Assembly (NCBI GenBank): GCA_900553255.1
Contig: USCI01000010.1
Span: 1-40,791 of the forward strand
Length of the DNA stretch: 40,791 nt
Reading direction: 5' to 3'
DNA from: an uncultured Oscillospiraceae bacterium
GTDB taxonomy: Bacteria > Bacillota > Clostridia > Oscillospirales > Acutalibacteraceae
The number at the start of each line of letters is the position of its first letter. Position 1 is the stretch's first letter. The notes below the pieces were generated by a model. That model was not told the origin of the DNA. It did not search any database and saw only the letters and a list, made by a program, of their open reading frames with translations. A program made the position numbers and the translations under genes. Positions 16,813 through 25,689 of the stretch are shown piece by piece.

Positions 16813-17409
16813 ATGCCTACCTATGTTATCGCGACCCACAATCAAAAAAAGCTCGCCGAGTTGTCCCGGATTCTTGCACCGCTCGGCATCGAAGCGGTTA
16901 CCCGCGAGCTGAGCGAGGCGGAGGAGACCGGCGATACCTTTGCGGCGAACGCTTTTCTGAAGGCGGAGTCCGCCTGCCGGGAAACCGGCATGCCGGCGAT
17001 CGCGGACGATTCCGGCCTGATGGTAGATGCACTCGACGGCCGGCCGGGTATCTACTCCGCGCGCTATGCCGGGGAGAATGCCACCGACGCCGACCGCAAC
17101 GTCAAACTGCTCGAAGAACTGAAGGATGTCCCGGCGGAACAGCGCACGGCCAAATTTGTTTCGGCTATCTGCTGCGTGTTTCCGGATGGTGGGCAGGTGG
17201 CCGCTGTCGGGGAATGCCCCGGCCATATCGGCTTTTCCCCGAAGGGGGAAAACGGCTTCGGCTATGACCCGCTGTTTGTGGTAGAAGGCGGACGCTCCTA
17301 TGCGGAACTGTCCGCCGGTGAAAAAGACGCTATCAGTCATCGCGGCCGTGCGATGCGGCTGTTCGCCGAACGGCTGCGGGAATATCTGGGAATAGCCGGA
17401 CAGGATTGA
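16813..17409 (+). CDS. rdgB: XTP/dITP diphosphatase (RdgB/HAM1)
   Basis: House-cleaning pyrophosphatase that removes ITP, dITP and XTP from the nucleotide pool. The 198-residue protein opens with YVIATHNQKKLAEL, then has IADDSGLMVDALDGRPGIYSAR, GFGYDPLFVV, and SHRGRAM at the C-terminal substrate loop. I chose the ATG at 16813, about 9 bases after AAGGAAG. A GTG near 16774, overlapping the ftsY end in frame, would add 13 residues before the conserved N-terminus. Confidence 0.94.
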   Translation: MPTYVIATHNQKKLAELSRILAPLGIEAVTRELSEAEETGDTFAANAFLKAESACRETGMPAIADDSGLMVDALDGRPGIYSARYAGENATDADRNVKLLEELKDVPAEQRTAKFVSAICCVFPDGGQVAAVGECPGHIGFSPKGENGFGYDPLFVVEGGRSYAELSAGEKDAISHRGRAMRLFAERLREYLGIAGQD

Positions 17410-17445
17410 CACATACTGAAACAAGAAAAGGATGGAAACCCGATT

Positions 17446-17742
17446 ATGACGTTAACGAGTAAACAGCGCGCCTATCTGCGTTCTCTTGCCGTGACGCAGG
17501 AGCCGATCCTGCACGTGGGCAAGGGCGGCATCTCGGATACGCTGGTCAAGCAGGCTGAGGATGCGCTTGCCGCACGGGAATTGTTCAAGGGGCGGGTGCT
17601 GGAGACGGCGCCGGCGTCCCCGAAGGATACGGCAGCCGAGATCGCCGGAGCGGTCGGGGCACAGGTGGTGCAGGTGATCGGACGCTGCTTTGTGTTGTAC
17701 CGCCGCCGTGAGGAGCAGCCGGTCATCGAGCTGCCGCGGTAA
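17446..17742 (+). CDS. yhbY: YhbY-family CRM-domain RNA-binding protein
   Basis: A 98-residue single CRM domain protein with LTSKQRAYLRSLA, ILHVGKGGISDTLVKQAEDAL, ELFKGRVLE and VQVIGRCFVLYRR. The family binds pre-50S ribosomal particles. It sits directly upstream of nadD, the usual Firmicutes order, and AAAAGGATGG precedes the ATG. Confidence 0.92.
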   Translation: MTLTSKQRAYLRSLAVTQEPILHVGKGGISDTLVKQAEDALAARELFKGRVLETAPASPKDTAAEIAGAVGAQVVQVIGRCFVLYRRREEQPVIELPR

Positions 17743-17768
17743 AGCGGATGGGAAAGGATGGATCCGGT

Positions 17769-18968
17769 ATGGAAAAAGCGGCCCGGCGTATGGCGCTGTT
17801 CGGCGGCACCTTTGACCCGATCCACAACGGGCATGTGCAGATGGCGCTGGAATTTGCGCGGCGGCTGCAGCTTGATCGTGTACTGCTGATGCCGACCTTT
17901 GTCCCGCCGCACAAAATGAAACAGCAGATGGCGTCGGTGGAGGACCGGCTGGCGATGTGCCGTCTGGTGGCGCAGGAGCACCCCGTGCTGGAAGTATCCG
18001 ACCTGGAGGCGCGGCGCCGCGGCGCCAGCTTTACGGCGGATACCCTGGAGGCGCTGCATACGCAGTATCCGGAAGCGGAGTGGTATCTGATTACAGGGGC
18101 CGATATGTTCTGCACCCTGTCCACCTGGTGGCGGTTTGGCACCATCGCGGAACGCGCGGTGCTGTGCGCTGCCCCGCGTGACGATGTCGACTATGCGCAG
18201 CTGCGCGCTTACGCCGAAAAGCTTGAGGCACTCGGTGCGCGCTGCGCGGTGGAGGATATCCCGCTTATCCGCATTTCCTCCACCGAAATCCGTGAAGCGG
18301 CGGCGCGCGGGGATGACCTGACGCGATGGCTGCCGCCGGCGGTGGCGGATTATATCCGCGGGCATCATTTATACGAACAGGGAGGCTATCAGGTTTTGGT
18401 TTCGGAAGAAGAGCAGTTTGTGGATATCCTCCAAAAAAGGCTGACGCCGGAGCGGTTTGCCCATTCCCTGGCGGTTGCGGACGAGGCGGAGCGGCTGGCC
18501 GGCCGCTATGGGGCGGATGCCGTTAAGGCACGCACCGCCGGCCTGCTGCACGATGTAATGAAGGATACCCCGCCGGATGTGCAGTTGCAAATGCTGCAGG
18601 AATTTGGTATACTGTTGGACAGCGTTGAACAGCACGCGCCGAAGCTGTGGCATGCGGTGCTGGGTGCGGCGTTCCTCGAGCATATTCTGGGAATCCGCGA
18701 TCCGGAAATCCTGCAGGCGGTGCGGTATCATACGACCGGCCGGGCCGGAATGTCGCAGCTGGAAAAGGTCGTGTATCTGGCGGACCTTACCGCCGAGGGA
18801 CGCAGCTATGCCGATATCGCACAGATGCGCCGGCTGGCGGACAGCGATCTGAATGACGCGGTGGTTTATGCACTGGTCTATACGATCCGCAGCCTGTCGG
18901 AGAAACGGCAGGCGATCCATCCGGATACCTTTGCTGCCTATAACGATCTGGTGCTGTCCAAACGGTGA
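17769..18968 (+). CDS. nadD: NadD-YqeK fusion: nicotinate-nucleotide adenylyltransferase plus HD hydrolase
   Basis: A 399-residue fusion of two proteins that are separate in B. subtilis. Residues 1-205 are NadD, which makes nicotinate adenine dinucleotide: GGTFDPIHNGH at 12-22, TFVPPHK, ITGADMF, and ISSTEIR at 169-175. Residues 215-399 are a YqeK-type HD phosphohydrolase with RFAHSLAVADEAERLA, the HD pair His261-Asp262 (GLLHDVMKD), and AVRYHTTGR. YqeK proteins cleave diadenosine tetraphosphate symmetrically. The start at 17769 follows AAAGGATGG; an earlier ATG at 17748 overlaps the ribosome site. The fusion couples NAD synthesis to removal of a stress dinucleotide. Confidence 0.93.
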   Translation: MEKAARRMALFGGTFDPIHNGHVQMALEFARRLQLDRVLLMPTFVPPHKMKQQMASVEDRLAMCRLVAQEHPVLEVSDLEARRRGASFTADTLEALHTQYPEAEWYLITGADMFCTLSTWWRFGTIAERAVLCAAPRDDVDYAQLRAYAEKLEALGARCAVEDIPLIRISSTEIREAAARGDDLTRWLPPAVADYIRGHHLYEQGGYQVLVSEEEQFVDILQKRLTPERFAHSLAVADEAERLAGRYGADAVKARTAGLLHDVMKDTPPDVQLQMLQEFGILLDSVEQHAPKLWHAVLGAAFLEHILGIRDPEILQAVRYHTTGRAGMSQLEKVVYLADLTAEGRSYADIAQMRRLADSDLNDAVVYALVYTIRSLSEKRQAIHPDTFAAYNDLVLSKR

Positions 18969-18983
18969 GAAAAAAGGAGGCCG

Positions 18984-20282
18984 ATGGCTTTGGCAGAAAA
19001 TAAACGTCCGTCGGGCGGAAAATCCAATGGACGGAAACCCTCGTCCGCACGTACAGGAGTTTCGCGCAGTGGTTCGGGCAGGCCGGCGCAGGGGACATCC
19101 TCCGGCAAGCCCGCACGGAAAAAGAAGAACAGCTGCGGCCGCACCGTTGTCATGATCCTGCTGATTGTGCTGATCGTTCTGTGCGCGGTGTTCCTGATCG
19201 TGGTCGGCAAGATGGTCTATGACAACGTTGCCTCTCCCGGCAAGGATCGGCCGCAGGCGGTGACCAGCAGCTACGATACCTCGCCGGATCCGGATAAGGT
19301 GTCATATTATATCATCGGCCTTATGGGCGAAGAAGACACCACCAGTCCCACCGAGTCACTGGCAATCCTCTGTTGGGACCGGAAAGCCAAGACGGTGAAT
19401 ATACTGGAGTTCCCGCAGGATACCTACCTCGGCGAGGACGGTACCTGGGCAGTAAAGCGTCTGGCGGACGTATGGGCCAACCCCAAGCCGCTGGATTGGT
19501 GTGAAATCTGCGGCAGGCAGGTGTTTGAGCCGGAAATCACCGACGGGCGGCATAATCTGTCCACCTGCAACGGGGAAATTACGCAGAAAACCGGTTCGGC
19601 CAGTGAAAACCTGATCAACGTATTCAATGATCAGTACAGCCTGCCGGTCGACGGGTTCTTTATGGTGCCGCAGGCGGCGTTTGTCAAGCTGGTCGACCTG
19701 GTCGGCGGTGTGGATGTGGAGCTCGAGGCGGGGCAGACCCTCGGCGATATCGAATATGCCGCCGGCGTGCAGACCCTCAGCGGTGCGGCTGCCCTGGATT
19801 ATATCACCGGGCGGGAGGCCGGCGTGGATGGGGATATTGCGCGGATTCTGAAGCAACGCAAGGTTTTTGCAGCACTGATGCAGCGGCTGCTGACCTCTTC
19901 GGAGCAGGATCTGACCAAGGAGATCATCGGGCCGCTGATGAACGGTTCGACCCCGATCCGGGTGAATATGGGGATGAATACCGAAGGCATGGTGAAAATC
20001 CTCCGGGAGATGGCGGACGTGCCGATGACGGCGTTTACGGCGTATCTGCTGCCGGGTGAAGCTGCGGCGTCGGGAGAGACGACCTGCTATTCCGCGCATA
20101 CCGCCGAGGTGCTTGCCCTGCTCAATGAAGCGTTCAATCCCTATGGAACCGCCGTGAGCGAAACCGATCTGACCTTCCCGCAGCTCGCAGCAAACGCTGC
20201 GGGGGATACGCATAAGCAGGCGCTGTCCGAGGTGCTCGCCCAGCAGTCGGGTACGGCTGCAACCACCTCAGCGGCGGCCTGA
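18984..20282 (+). CDS. LytR-CpsA-Psr family protein, divergent
   Basis: A 432-residue membrane protein: a basic, Ser/Gly-rich cytoplasmic tail (1-52), one transmembrane helix (about 54-75) and an extracellular LCP domain. LCP proteins transfer teichoic acid or other glycopolymers from lipid carriers to peptidoglycan. Recognisable parts are NILEFPQDTYL, ENLINVFNDQYSLPVDGFF, LVDLVGGVDVEL, and DGDIARILKQRKVF. Two usually charged positions are changed: the PRD motif is PQD (144-146), and the R-x-D-T strand reads PTESL. A cysteine-bearing insert (Cys173, Cys176, Cys195) follows. It may be a non-catalytic or altered-substrate member. AAGGAGG precedes the ATG, and the position between yqeK and rsfS is standard. 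Confidence 0.82.
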   Translation: MALAENKRPSGGKSNGRKPSSARTGVSRSGSGRPAQGTSSGKPARKKKNSCGRTVVMILLIVLIVLCAVFLIVVGKMVYDNVASPGKDRPQAVTSSYDTSPDPDKVSYYIIGLMGEEDTTSPTESLAILCWDRKAKTVNILEFPQDTYLGEDGTWAVKRLADVWANPKPLDWCEICGRQVFEPEITDGRHNLSTCNGEITQKTGSASENLINVFNDQYSLPVDGFFMVPQAAFVKLVDLVGGVDVELEAGQTLGDIEYAAGVQTLSGAAALDYITGREAGVDGDIARILKQRKVFAALMQRLLTSSEQDLTKEIIGPLMNGSTPIRVNMGMNTEGMVKILREMADVPMTAFTAYLLPGEAAASGETTCYSAHTAEVLALLNEAFNPYGTAVSETDLTFPQLAANAAGDTHKQALSEVLAQQSGTAATTSAAA

Positions 20283-20301
20283 GAGTCAAACAGGAAGAGA
20301 G

Positions 20302-20682
20302 TTGAAGCGATTCGTGGAAGTTAAAGAACGGGCGGTGCAGATTGTCACCTCGCTGGATAAGCATAAGGCGGAGGACATCAGGGTCATCGAAGTCGGTGAC
20401 CTGACCAGTCTGGCCGATTATTTCATTATCGCCTCGGCTACCAGCTCTACTCATGTGCGCTCGCTGAGCGATTACGTGGAGGAGGAGCTCGGCCGGCAGG
20501 GGATCCGCCCGCTGCGGGTTGAGGGATATTCCACCTCGAACTGGGTGCTGATGGATTACGGCAGCGTCGTGGTGCATCTGTTCCAGCGCGAGGCGCGTGC
20601 CTTCTACGACCTGGAACGGCTGTGGAAGGACGGAAAACAGCTGGAGACAGCGGATTTTATTGAAGTCAGGGGGAACGATTGA
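20302..20682 (+). CDS. rsfS: Ribosomal silencing factor RsfS
   Basis: A 126-residue RsfS/Iojap protein that binds L14 on the 50S subunit and blocks subunit joining under starvation. Typical blocks are DIRVIEVGDLTSLADYFIIASATSSTHV, EGYSTSNWVLMDYGSVVVHLFQREARAFYDLERLW. The start is a TTG at 20302 after AGGAAGAG; no ATG is available. It overlaps leuS by one base (TGATG), the common nadD-yqeK-rsfS-leuS arrangement. Confidence 0.94.
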   Translation: MKRFVEVKERAVQIVTSLDKHKAEDIRVIEVGDLTSLADYFIIASATSSTHVRSLSDYVEEELGRQGIRPLRVEGYSTSNWVLMDYGSVVVHLFQREARAFYDLERLWKDGKQLETADFIEVRGND

Positions 20683-23093
20683 TGCGGTACGATCCGTCGG
20701 CAATCGAAAAAAAGTGGCAGGAATACTGGGTGAAAAACAACACCTTTGCGGCGTCCGACGACCGCTCAAAGCCGAAATTCTATGCGCTGGTGGAGTTCCC
20801 CTACCCGTCCGGGCAGGGGCTGCACGTCGGCCATCCGCGTTCCTATACGGCGCTGGATGTGGTGGCGCGTAAACGCCGCCTGCAGGGCTATAACGTCCTC
20901 TACCCGATGGGCTGGGACGCGTTCGGCCTGCCGACCGAAAATTATGCCATCAAGAACCATATCCATCCGGAAATCGTCACCAGAAACAACGTGGCGCGGT
21001 TTAAATCCCAGCTGCAGGCGCTCGGTCTCTCGTTCGACTGGACGCGGGAGATCAACACCACCGATCCGGATTACTACAAGTGGACGCAGTGGATTTTCCT
21101 GCAGCTGTTCAAGCACGGGCTGGCCTATAAGAAGGAGATGGCGGTCAACTGGTGCACCTCCTGCAAATGCGTATTGGCCAACGAAGAGGTGGTCGGCGGT
21201 GTTTGTGAGCGCTGCGGCGGCGAGGTGGTGCGCAAGGTCAAAAGCCAGTGGATGCTGAAAATCACCGAATACGCCCAGCGGCTGATCGATGACCTCGATC
21301 TGGTGGATTATCCGGAACGGGTGCGCGCGCAGCAGATTCACTGGATCGGCCGCTCGACCGGTGCACAGGTGCGCTTTGAAACCACAGCCGGCGAGCCGGT
21401 GCTGATCTATACCACCCGGCCGGATACCCTGTTCGGCGCGACCTATATGGTGATGTCGCCGGAGCATCCGCTCATCGAAACGTGGGCGGATCGGCTGACG
21501 AATCTCGATGAGGTGCGCGCTTACCAGGAAGAAGCCGCCCGTAAATCGGATTTTGAGCGTACCGAGGTCGCCAAGGAGAAAACCGGCGTGCGGCTCGAAG
21601 GAGTGCGGGCGATCAATCCGGTCAACGGCAGGGAGATCCCGATTTTTATTTCCGACTATGTCTTGGTTTCCTACGGTACCGGCGCGATTATGGCGGTGCC
21701 GGGACATGATACCCGCGACTGGGATTTCGCCAAAGCGTTCGACCTGCCGATCATCGAGGTGGTCAAGGGCGGCGACGTGCAGAAAGAGGCGTATACCGAC
21801 TGCGACACCGGTGTGATGGTCAATTCCGGCTTCCTCGACGGGATGACGGTAGACGAGGCCAAGGAGGCGATCATCCGGTGGCTCGAGGAAAAGGGCATCG
21901 GGGAACATAAGGTCAACTTCAAGCTGCGCGACTGGGTGTTTTCCCGCCAGCGCTACTGGGGCGAGCCGATTCCGATCGTGCATTGCCCGCACTGCGGGTA
22001 TGTGCCGGTGCCGGAAAGCGAGCTGCCGGTGCGGCTGCCGATGGTGGACAGCTATGAGCCGACCGATAACGGCGAGTCGCCGCTTGCCGCTATGACCGAC
22101 TGGGTAAACGTCAAGTGCCCGAAATGCGGCGCACCAGCCAAGCGCGAAACCGATACCATGCCGCAGTGGGGCGGTTCCTCCTGGTACTTCCTGCGGTACT
22201 GCGATCCGCACAACGATAAAGAACTCGCATCCAAAGAGGCGCTGGAATACTGGATGCCGGTTGATTGGTACAACGGCGGCATGGAGCACACCACGCTGCA
22301 CCTGCTGTACAGCCGCTTCTGGCATAAGTTCCTGTACGATATCGGCGTGGTGCCTGGTCCGGAGCCTTACGGCAAACGTACCAGCCACGGCATGATCCTC
22401 GGCGAAAACGGCGAAAAAATGTCGAAATCGCGCGGAAACGTGGTTAATCCGGACGATATCGTCCGGGAATACGGCGCCGATACGATGCGGCTGTATGAGA
22501 TGTTTATCGGCGATTTTGAAAAGGCCGCACCGTGGTCGAGCGCGAGCATCCGCGGCTGCCGCCGCTTCCTTGAGCGGGTATGGGCGATGCAGGACGGCCT
22601 CAAGCCCGGCGGGGTGCGTCCTGAGCTGGAAACAGCGGTGCACCGTACCATCCGCAAGGTGGGTGAGGACATTGAAAACCTGAAATACAACACCGCGATT
22701 GCCGCGATGATGGCGCTGGTCAACGATCTGTACGCCGCTGGCGGTGCAACCCGCGAGGAATACCGGATCCTGCTGATTCTGCTCAATCCGTTTGCCCCGC
22801 ATATGACCGAGGAACTGTGGGAAATCCTGCAGTACGGCGGGATGCTGTCCGCCGCCGAATGGCCGGCGTACGATGAAAGCAAATGCACGGAAAACACCGT
22901 GGAAATCGCCGTGCAGATCAACGGCAAGATCCGCACCCGTATGCAGGTGGCGGTGACGGCCGAGGCCCCCGAGGTGCTGGCAGCAGCAAAGTCGGACGAA
23001 AAAATCGCGCCGGCGCTGGAAAACATGCAGATTGTCAGGGAGTTGTATGTCCCCGGTAAGCTGGTCAACATTGTGGTGAAGCCAGCCGGATAA
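20682..23093 (+). CDS. leuS: Leucyl-tRNA synthetase
   Basis: Class I synthetase charging tRNA-Leu. The 803-residue length fits bacterial LeuRS. HVGH (48-51) is the HIGH motif, in FPYPSGQGLHVGH. The CP1 editing domain covers about 220-410, with YTTRPDTLFGATYM and GTGAIMAVPGHDTRDWDFA. KMSKS lies at 579-583, followed by the anticodon-binding domain. Two cysteine pairs (CPHCG, CPKCG) are near 430-480. I chose the ATG at 20682 over the adjacent TTG at 20679 because of its distance to AGGGGG. Confidence 0.97.
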   Translation: MRYDPSAIEKKWQEYWVKNNTFAASDDRSKPKFYALVEFPYPSGQGLHVGHPRSYTALDVVARKRRLQGYNVLYPMGWDAFGLPTENYAIKNHIHPEIVTRNNVARFKSQLQALGLSFDWTREINTTDPDYYKWTQWIFLQLFKHGLAYKKEMAVNWCTSCKCVLANEEVVGGVCERCGGEVVRKVKSQWMLKITEYAQRLIDDLDLVDYPERVRAQQIHWIGRSTGAQVRFETTAGEPVLIYTTRPDTLFGATYMVMSPEHPLIETWADRLTNLDEVRAYQEEAARKSDFERTEVAKEKTGVRLEGVRAINPVNGREIPIFISDYVLVSYGTGAIMAVPGHDTRDWDFAKAFDLPIIEVVKGGDVQKEAYTDCDTGVMVNSGFLDGMTVDEAKEAIIRWLEEKGIGEHKVNFKLRDWVFSRQRYWGEPIPIVHCPHCGYVPVPESELPVRLPMVDSYEPTDNGESPLAAMTDWVNVKCPKCGAPAKRETDTMPQWGGSSWYFLRYCDPHNDKELASKEALEYWMPVDWYNGGMEHTTLHLLYSRFWHKFLYDIGVVPGPEPYGKRTSHGMILGENGEKMSKSRGNVVNPDDIVREYGADTMRLYEMFIGDFEKAAPWSSASIRGCRRFLERVWAMQDGLKPGGVRPELETAVHRTIRKVGEDIENLKYNTAIAAMMALVNDLYAAGGATREEYRILLILLNPFAPHMTEELWEILQYGGMLSAAEWPAYDESKCTENTVEIAVQINGKIRTRMQVAVTAEAPEVLAAAKSDEKIAPALENMQIVRELYVPGKLVNIVVKPAG

Positions 23094-23229
23094 CCGTTTT
23101 GTGAGAAGTTTTGGGAAAAGGGCCGCATAGCCAGCGGCATATTCGGTAAAAATTCCTATACAGCCGGACTGTCCATCCGGGTTTCTGGGCAGAGAAACAA
23201 AAAAATCCGGGAGAAGTCGAAATAAACAC

Positions 23230-23258
23230 TTGACGAATGGTAGGGGTTCGGCTATAAT
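23230..23258 (+). promoter_or_regulatory. rpsU promoter
   Basis: TTGACG (23230-23235), 17 bases, TATAAT (23253-23258). It sits in the gap between leuS (end 23093) and rpsU. The rest of this 224-base gap has only weak small hairpins. Confidence 0.8.
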
Positions 23259-23317
23259 AGGGAAAGCGTTATTGCAAGATTAAGCCCCTGCTGTACGGCG
23301 GAGGGAGGGAATTGAGT

Positions 23318-23494
23318 ATGTCAGAAATCCGAGTACGGGATAATGAATCCCTGGACAGCGCACTGCGCCGTTTCAAGAAATCCTGCGCGCGCTCCGGCGT
23401 TATCGCCGAGGTGCGTAAGAGAGAGCACTATGAGAAGCCCTCTGTTCGCCGGAAGAAGAAGTCGGAAGCGGCTCGCAAGAGAAAATACAAATAA
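23318..23494 (+). CDS. rpsU: 30S ribosomal protein S21 (bS21)
   Basis: A 58-residue basic protein: EIRVRDNESLDSALRRFKKSC, then REHYEKPSVRRKKKSEAARKRKYK. S21 helps mRNA base-pair with 16S rRNA during initiation. The ATG at 23318 follows GGAGGGA; a TTG at 23312 is in frame but too close. It is a single-gene unit with its own promoter (23230-23258) and a strong terminator. Confidence 0.96.
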   Translation: MSEIRVRDNESLDSALRRFKKSCARSGVIAEVRKREHYEKPSVRRKKKSEAARKRKYK

Positions 23495-23500
23495 AGCAGG

Positions 23501-23529
23501 AAAGCGGGCAGTATTGCCCGCTTTTCTTT
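23501..23529 (+). terminator. rpsU terminator
   Basis: AAGCGGGCA pairs with TGCCCGCTT around a 4-base loop (GTAT), followed by a T-rich tail (TTTTCTTT). Intrinsic terminator. Confidence 0.85.
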
Positions 23530-23591
23530 AACTTTTCCCGGGAGACGATTCCCGGCCCGCCAATCCCCATTTCTGCGGAAGGAGCCCGGTT

Positions 23592-24137
23592 ATGCCGCTG
23601 CTGTACCCCACGATACTGAAAAACCGCATTACCGATATCACGGCACAGGAACTGAAAAAACGAGGTATACGCGGCCTGCTGCTGGATGTGGACAATACGC
23701 TGACCCGACACGGCAGCCAGGAACTGGATCCGGCCGTAGAAGCGTGGATTGCTGCGATGCAGGCAGAGGGCATCGGCCTGACGGTGGTATCCAATGCGCT
23801 GCATAAGCGGGTACAGCCTTTTGCGCAACGGATCGGGCTGCGGTTTATTGCGTTTTCGTGCAAGCCGATGCCGATCGGTTTCTGGCGTGGTGTGCGACGT
23901 CTCGGGCTGCCTAAAGCACAGTGCATGGCCGTAGGGGATCAGACCTTTACCGACGTGCTCGGGGCCAAGCTGGCCGGGATCGGGGTAATCCAGCTGCTGC
24001 CTATCGAGCTGGAAAAAGGCAAGCCGACGCTGGCACTCAAGCGAGCGCTGGAAAAAAAGATTCTGCGGCGGTATGCAAAATGGCTGAAAGCGCGTGCTGA
24101 CGGCGATACTATACGACAGGACAGCGGGAAAGGATAA
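23592..24137 (+). CDS. yqeG: YqeG-family HAD phosphatase
   Basis: A 181-residue HAD-superfamily hydrolase (subfamily IIIA). The nucleophile and acid are Asp32 and Asp34 in LLLDVDNTLTRHG. The later motifs are VVSN (motif II) and GDQTFTDVLGA (motif IV acidic pair). The N-terminal LYPTILKNRITDI is typical of the YqeG group, whose substrate in bacteria is not established. GGAAGGAG precedes the ATG. It forms a tight group with the next gene (6 bases). Confidence 0.88.
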   Translation: MPLLYPTILKNRITDITAQELKKRGIRGLLLDVDNTLTRHGSQELDPAVEAWIAAMQAEGIGLTVVSNALHKRVQPFAQRIGLRFIAFSCKPMPIGFWRGVRRLGLPKAQCMAVGDQTFTDVLGAKLAGIGVIQLLPIELEKGKPTLALKRALEKKILRRYAKWLKARADGDTIRQDSGKG

Positions 24138-24143
24138 AAAGCG

Positions 24144-25013
24144 ATGGATAACAGCCTGGCCCGTTTCGGGCCGGCCGGCAACAGCGAAGCCTTTTATGCC
24201 GATGGCAACAAGGTGACGCTGCAGGCACCGGCCTGGGTGAAAAAAATGGGACTCAACGCCTACGAATATCAGTGCGGACGCGGGGTGCGAATATCCGTCG
24301 AGGGAGCGCGAGCTTTGGGCGAAGAGGCCGCAAAGCACGGTGTGGTGCTGTCGGTACATGCCCCTTATTATATTTCTCTTGCCTCCAAGGAAGAGGAAAA
24401 ACGGGAAAACAGCATCCGCTATATTCTGGAAAGCGCGCGAGCGGTCGCCGGTATGGGCGGCAGCCGGATTGTAGTGCATCCGGGCGGGCTGGGTGGCCTG
24501 AGCCGGGAAGCGGCGACAACGCTCGCCATCGATACGCTGCGCCGCGCCCAGCGGGCGCTGGATGATGCACATCTGTCCGATGTGCATATCTGTCCCGAAA
24601 CAATGGGGAAGATCAATCAGCTGGGCAATTTCGAAGAGGTTCTGCAGATGTGCGGAGCGGAGGAGCGCTTTCTGCCCTGCATCGACTTCGGCCACCTGAA
24701 CAGCCGGTTGCAGGGGGAGATGAACAGCCGCGAAGCCTTTGCGGCGGCGCTCGATGAGATCCGCAACCGTCTGGGCGAGGAACGCGGCCGCAGCTTTCAC
24801 GTGCATTTTTCCAAGATCGCCTATACCGCGGGCGGAGAAAAATGCCACCTGACCTTTGCGGATACCGAATACGGGCCGGAACCGGGGCCGTTGATGGCGT
24901 TGTTTGCCGAACGGTATATGACACCAACGGTTATTTGCGAGTCGGCCGGCACGCAGGCGGAGGATGCGAAGACGATGCGGAAGCTGTACGAAGCGGCCCT
25001 GACGGAAAAATGA
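24144..25013 (+). CDS. Endonuclease IV-like TIM-barrel protein
   Basis: A 289-residue protein with the metal-ligand pattern of the AP endonuclease IV family. In order along the barrel these are His in LSVHAPYYISL, His in IVVHPGG, Glu in CPETMGK, Asp and His in CIDFGHLNS, His in FHVHFSKI, and Glu in ICESAG. Endonuclease IV cuts DNA 5' to abasic sites. The N-terminus (RFGPAGNSEAFY) differs from classical Nfo and matches the divergent Firmicutes branch, so activity on DNA is likely but unproven. It begins 6 bases after yqeG. Confidence 0.8.
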   Translation: MDNSLARFGPAGNSEAFYADGNKVTLQAPAWVKKMGLNAYEYQCGRGVRISVEGARALGEEAAKHGVVLSVHAPYYISLASKEEEKRENSIRYILESARAVAGMGGSRIVVHPGGLGGLSREAATTLAIDTLRRAQRALDDAHLSDVHICPETMGKINQLGNFEEVLQMCGAEERFLPCIDFGHLNSRLQGEMNSREAFAAALDEIRNRLGEERGRSFHVHFSKIAYTAGGEKCHLTFADTEYGPEPGPLMALFAERYMTPTVICESAGTQAEDAKTMRKLYEAALTEK

Positions 25014-25035
25014 TTGGTTAAAAGGATGCGGTATC

Positions 25036-25689
25036 GTGAATCGTTTGATCCGTGACATTTCTGATTTTATCTTTATTGCCGACCAACCGGAAAAAGTGGA
25101 TGTCCTTTTTTTACCCGGCGGTTCGCATGCGGAGCAGCCGGAATACGCCGCAGAGCTTTACAAAAACGGATTTGCCGACTACATCGTTCCAGCCGGCGGT
25201 GTCAGTGTCAAACGGGATCGGTGGCCCGGCGTCAGTACAAAAGCGGACATATACAGCGGCGAATATCACACCGACTGCGCTTTTTTCACCGATGTGCTGT
25301 TAAAAAACGGCGTGCCCGAGTCGGCTATTATACCGGAAGACAAGTCCGGGCATACGCGGGACAACGCCTTTTTATCGAGAAAAGCCATCGATAAACGGGG
25401 CATTAAGGTGAAAAAGGGCATGATTGTGAGCAAGGCCTTTCACGCCCGTCGCTGTTTCATGCTCTATCAGATGGCCTTCCCCGAGACAGAGTTTATCGTT
25501 TGTCCCGTCAGTGCTTATGCGATTACCAGGGAAAACTGGTTTATGAGTGAACAAGGTATCGACCGCGTGTTGGGCGAGCTTGCGCGCTGCGGAAATCAGT
25601 TTCCAGGCGATATAAAGGATTATCTGAAAGGTATGAGACGGATACACGAAAAAGAAGCATTTCCGCAGGAAAGGGGCAGGGGAATATGA
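25036..25689 (+). CDS. YdcF/ElyC-like (DUF218) protein
   Basis: A 217-residue protein with the DUF218 fold: DVLFLPGGSHAEQPEYAAEL, then VLLKNGVPESAIIPEDKSGHTRDNAFLSRKA and MIVSKAFHARRCFMLYQMAFP. No membrane segment is evident, so this is the soluble YdcF-like type; function in this branch is not known. The start is a GTG at 25036 after AAAGGATG. Codon use is a little more AT-rich than its neighbours. It overlaps aroQ by 4 bases (ATGA), implying co-translation. Confidence 0.78.
   Translation: MNRLIRDISDFIFIADQPEKVDVLFLPGGSHAEQPEYAAELYKNGFADYIVPAGGVSVKRDRWPGVSTKADIYSGEYHTDCAFFTDVLLKNGVPESAIIPEDKSGHTRDNAFLSRKAIDKRGIKVKKGMIVSKAFHARRCFMLYQMAFPETEFIVCPVSAYAITRENWFMSEQGIDRVLGELARCGNQFPGDIKDYLKGMRRIHEKEAFPQERGRGI

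Noticed and set aside
20766..22802. A 678-residue open frame on the - strand opposite leuS
   Set aside because: Antisense shadow of a gene with both synthetase signatures; no ribosome site or recognisable domain.
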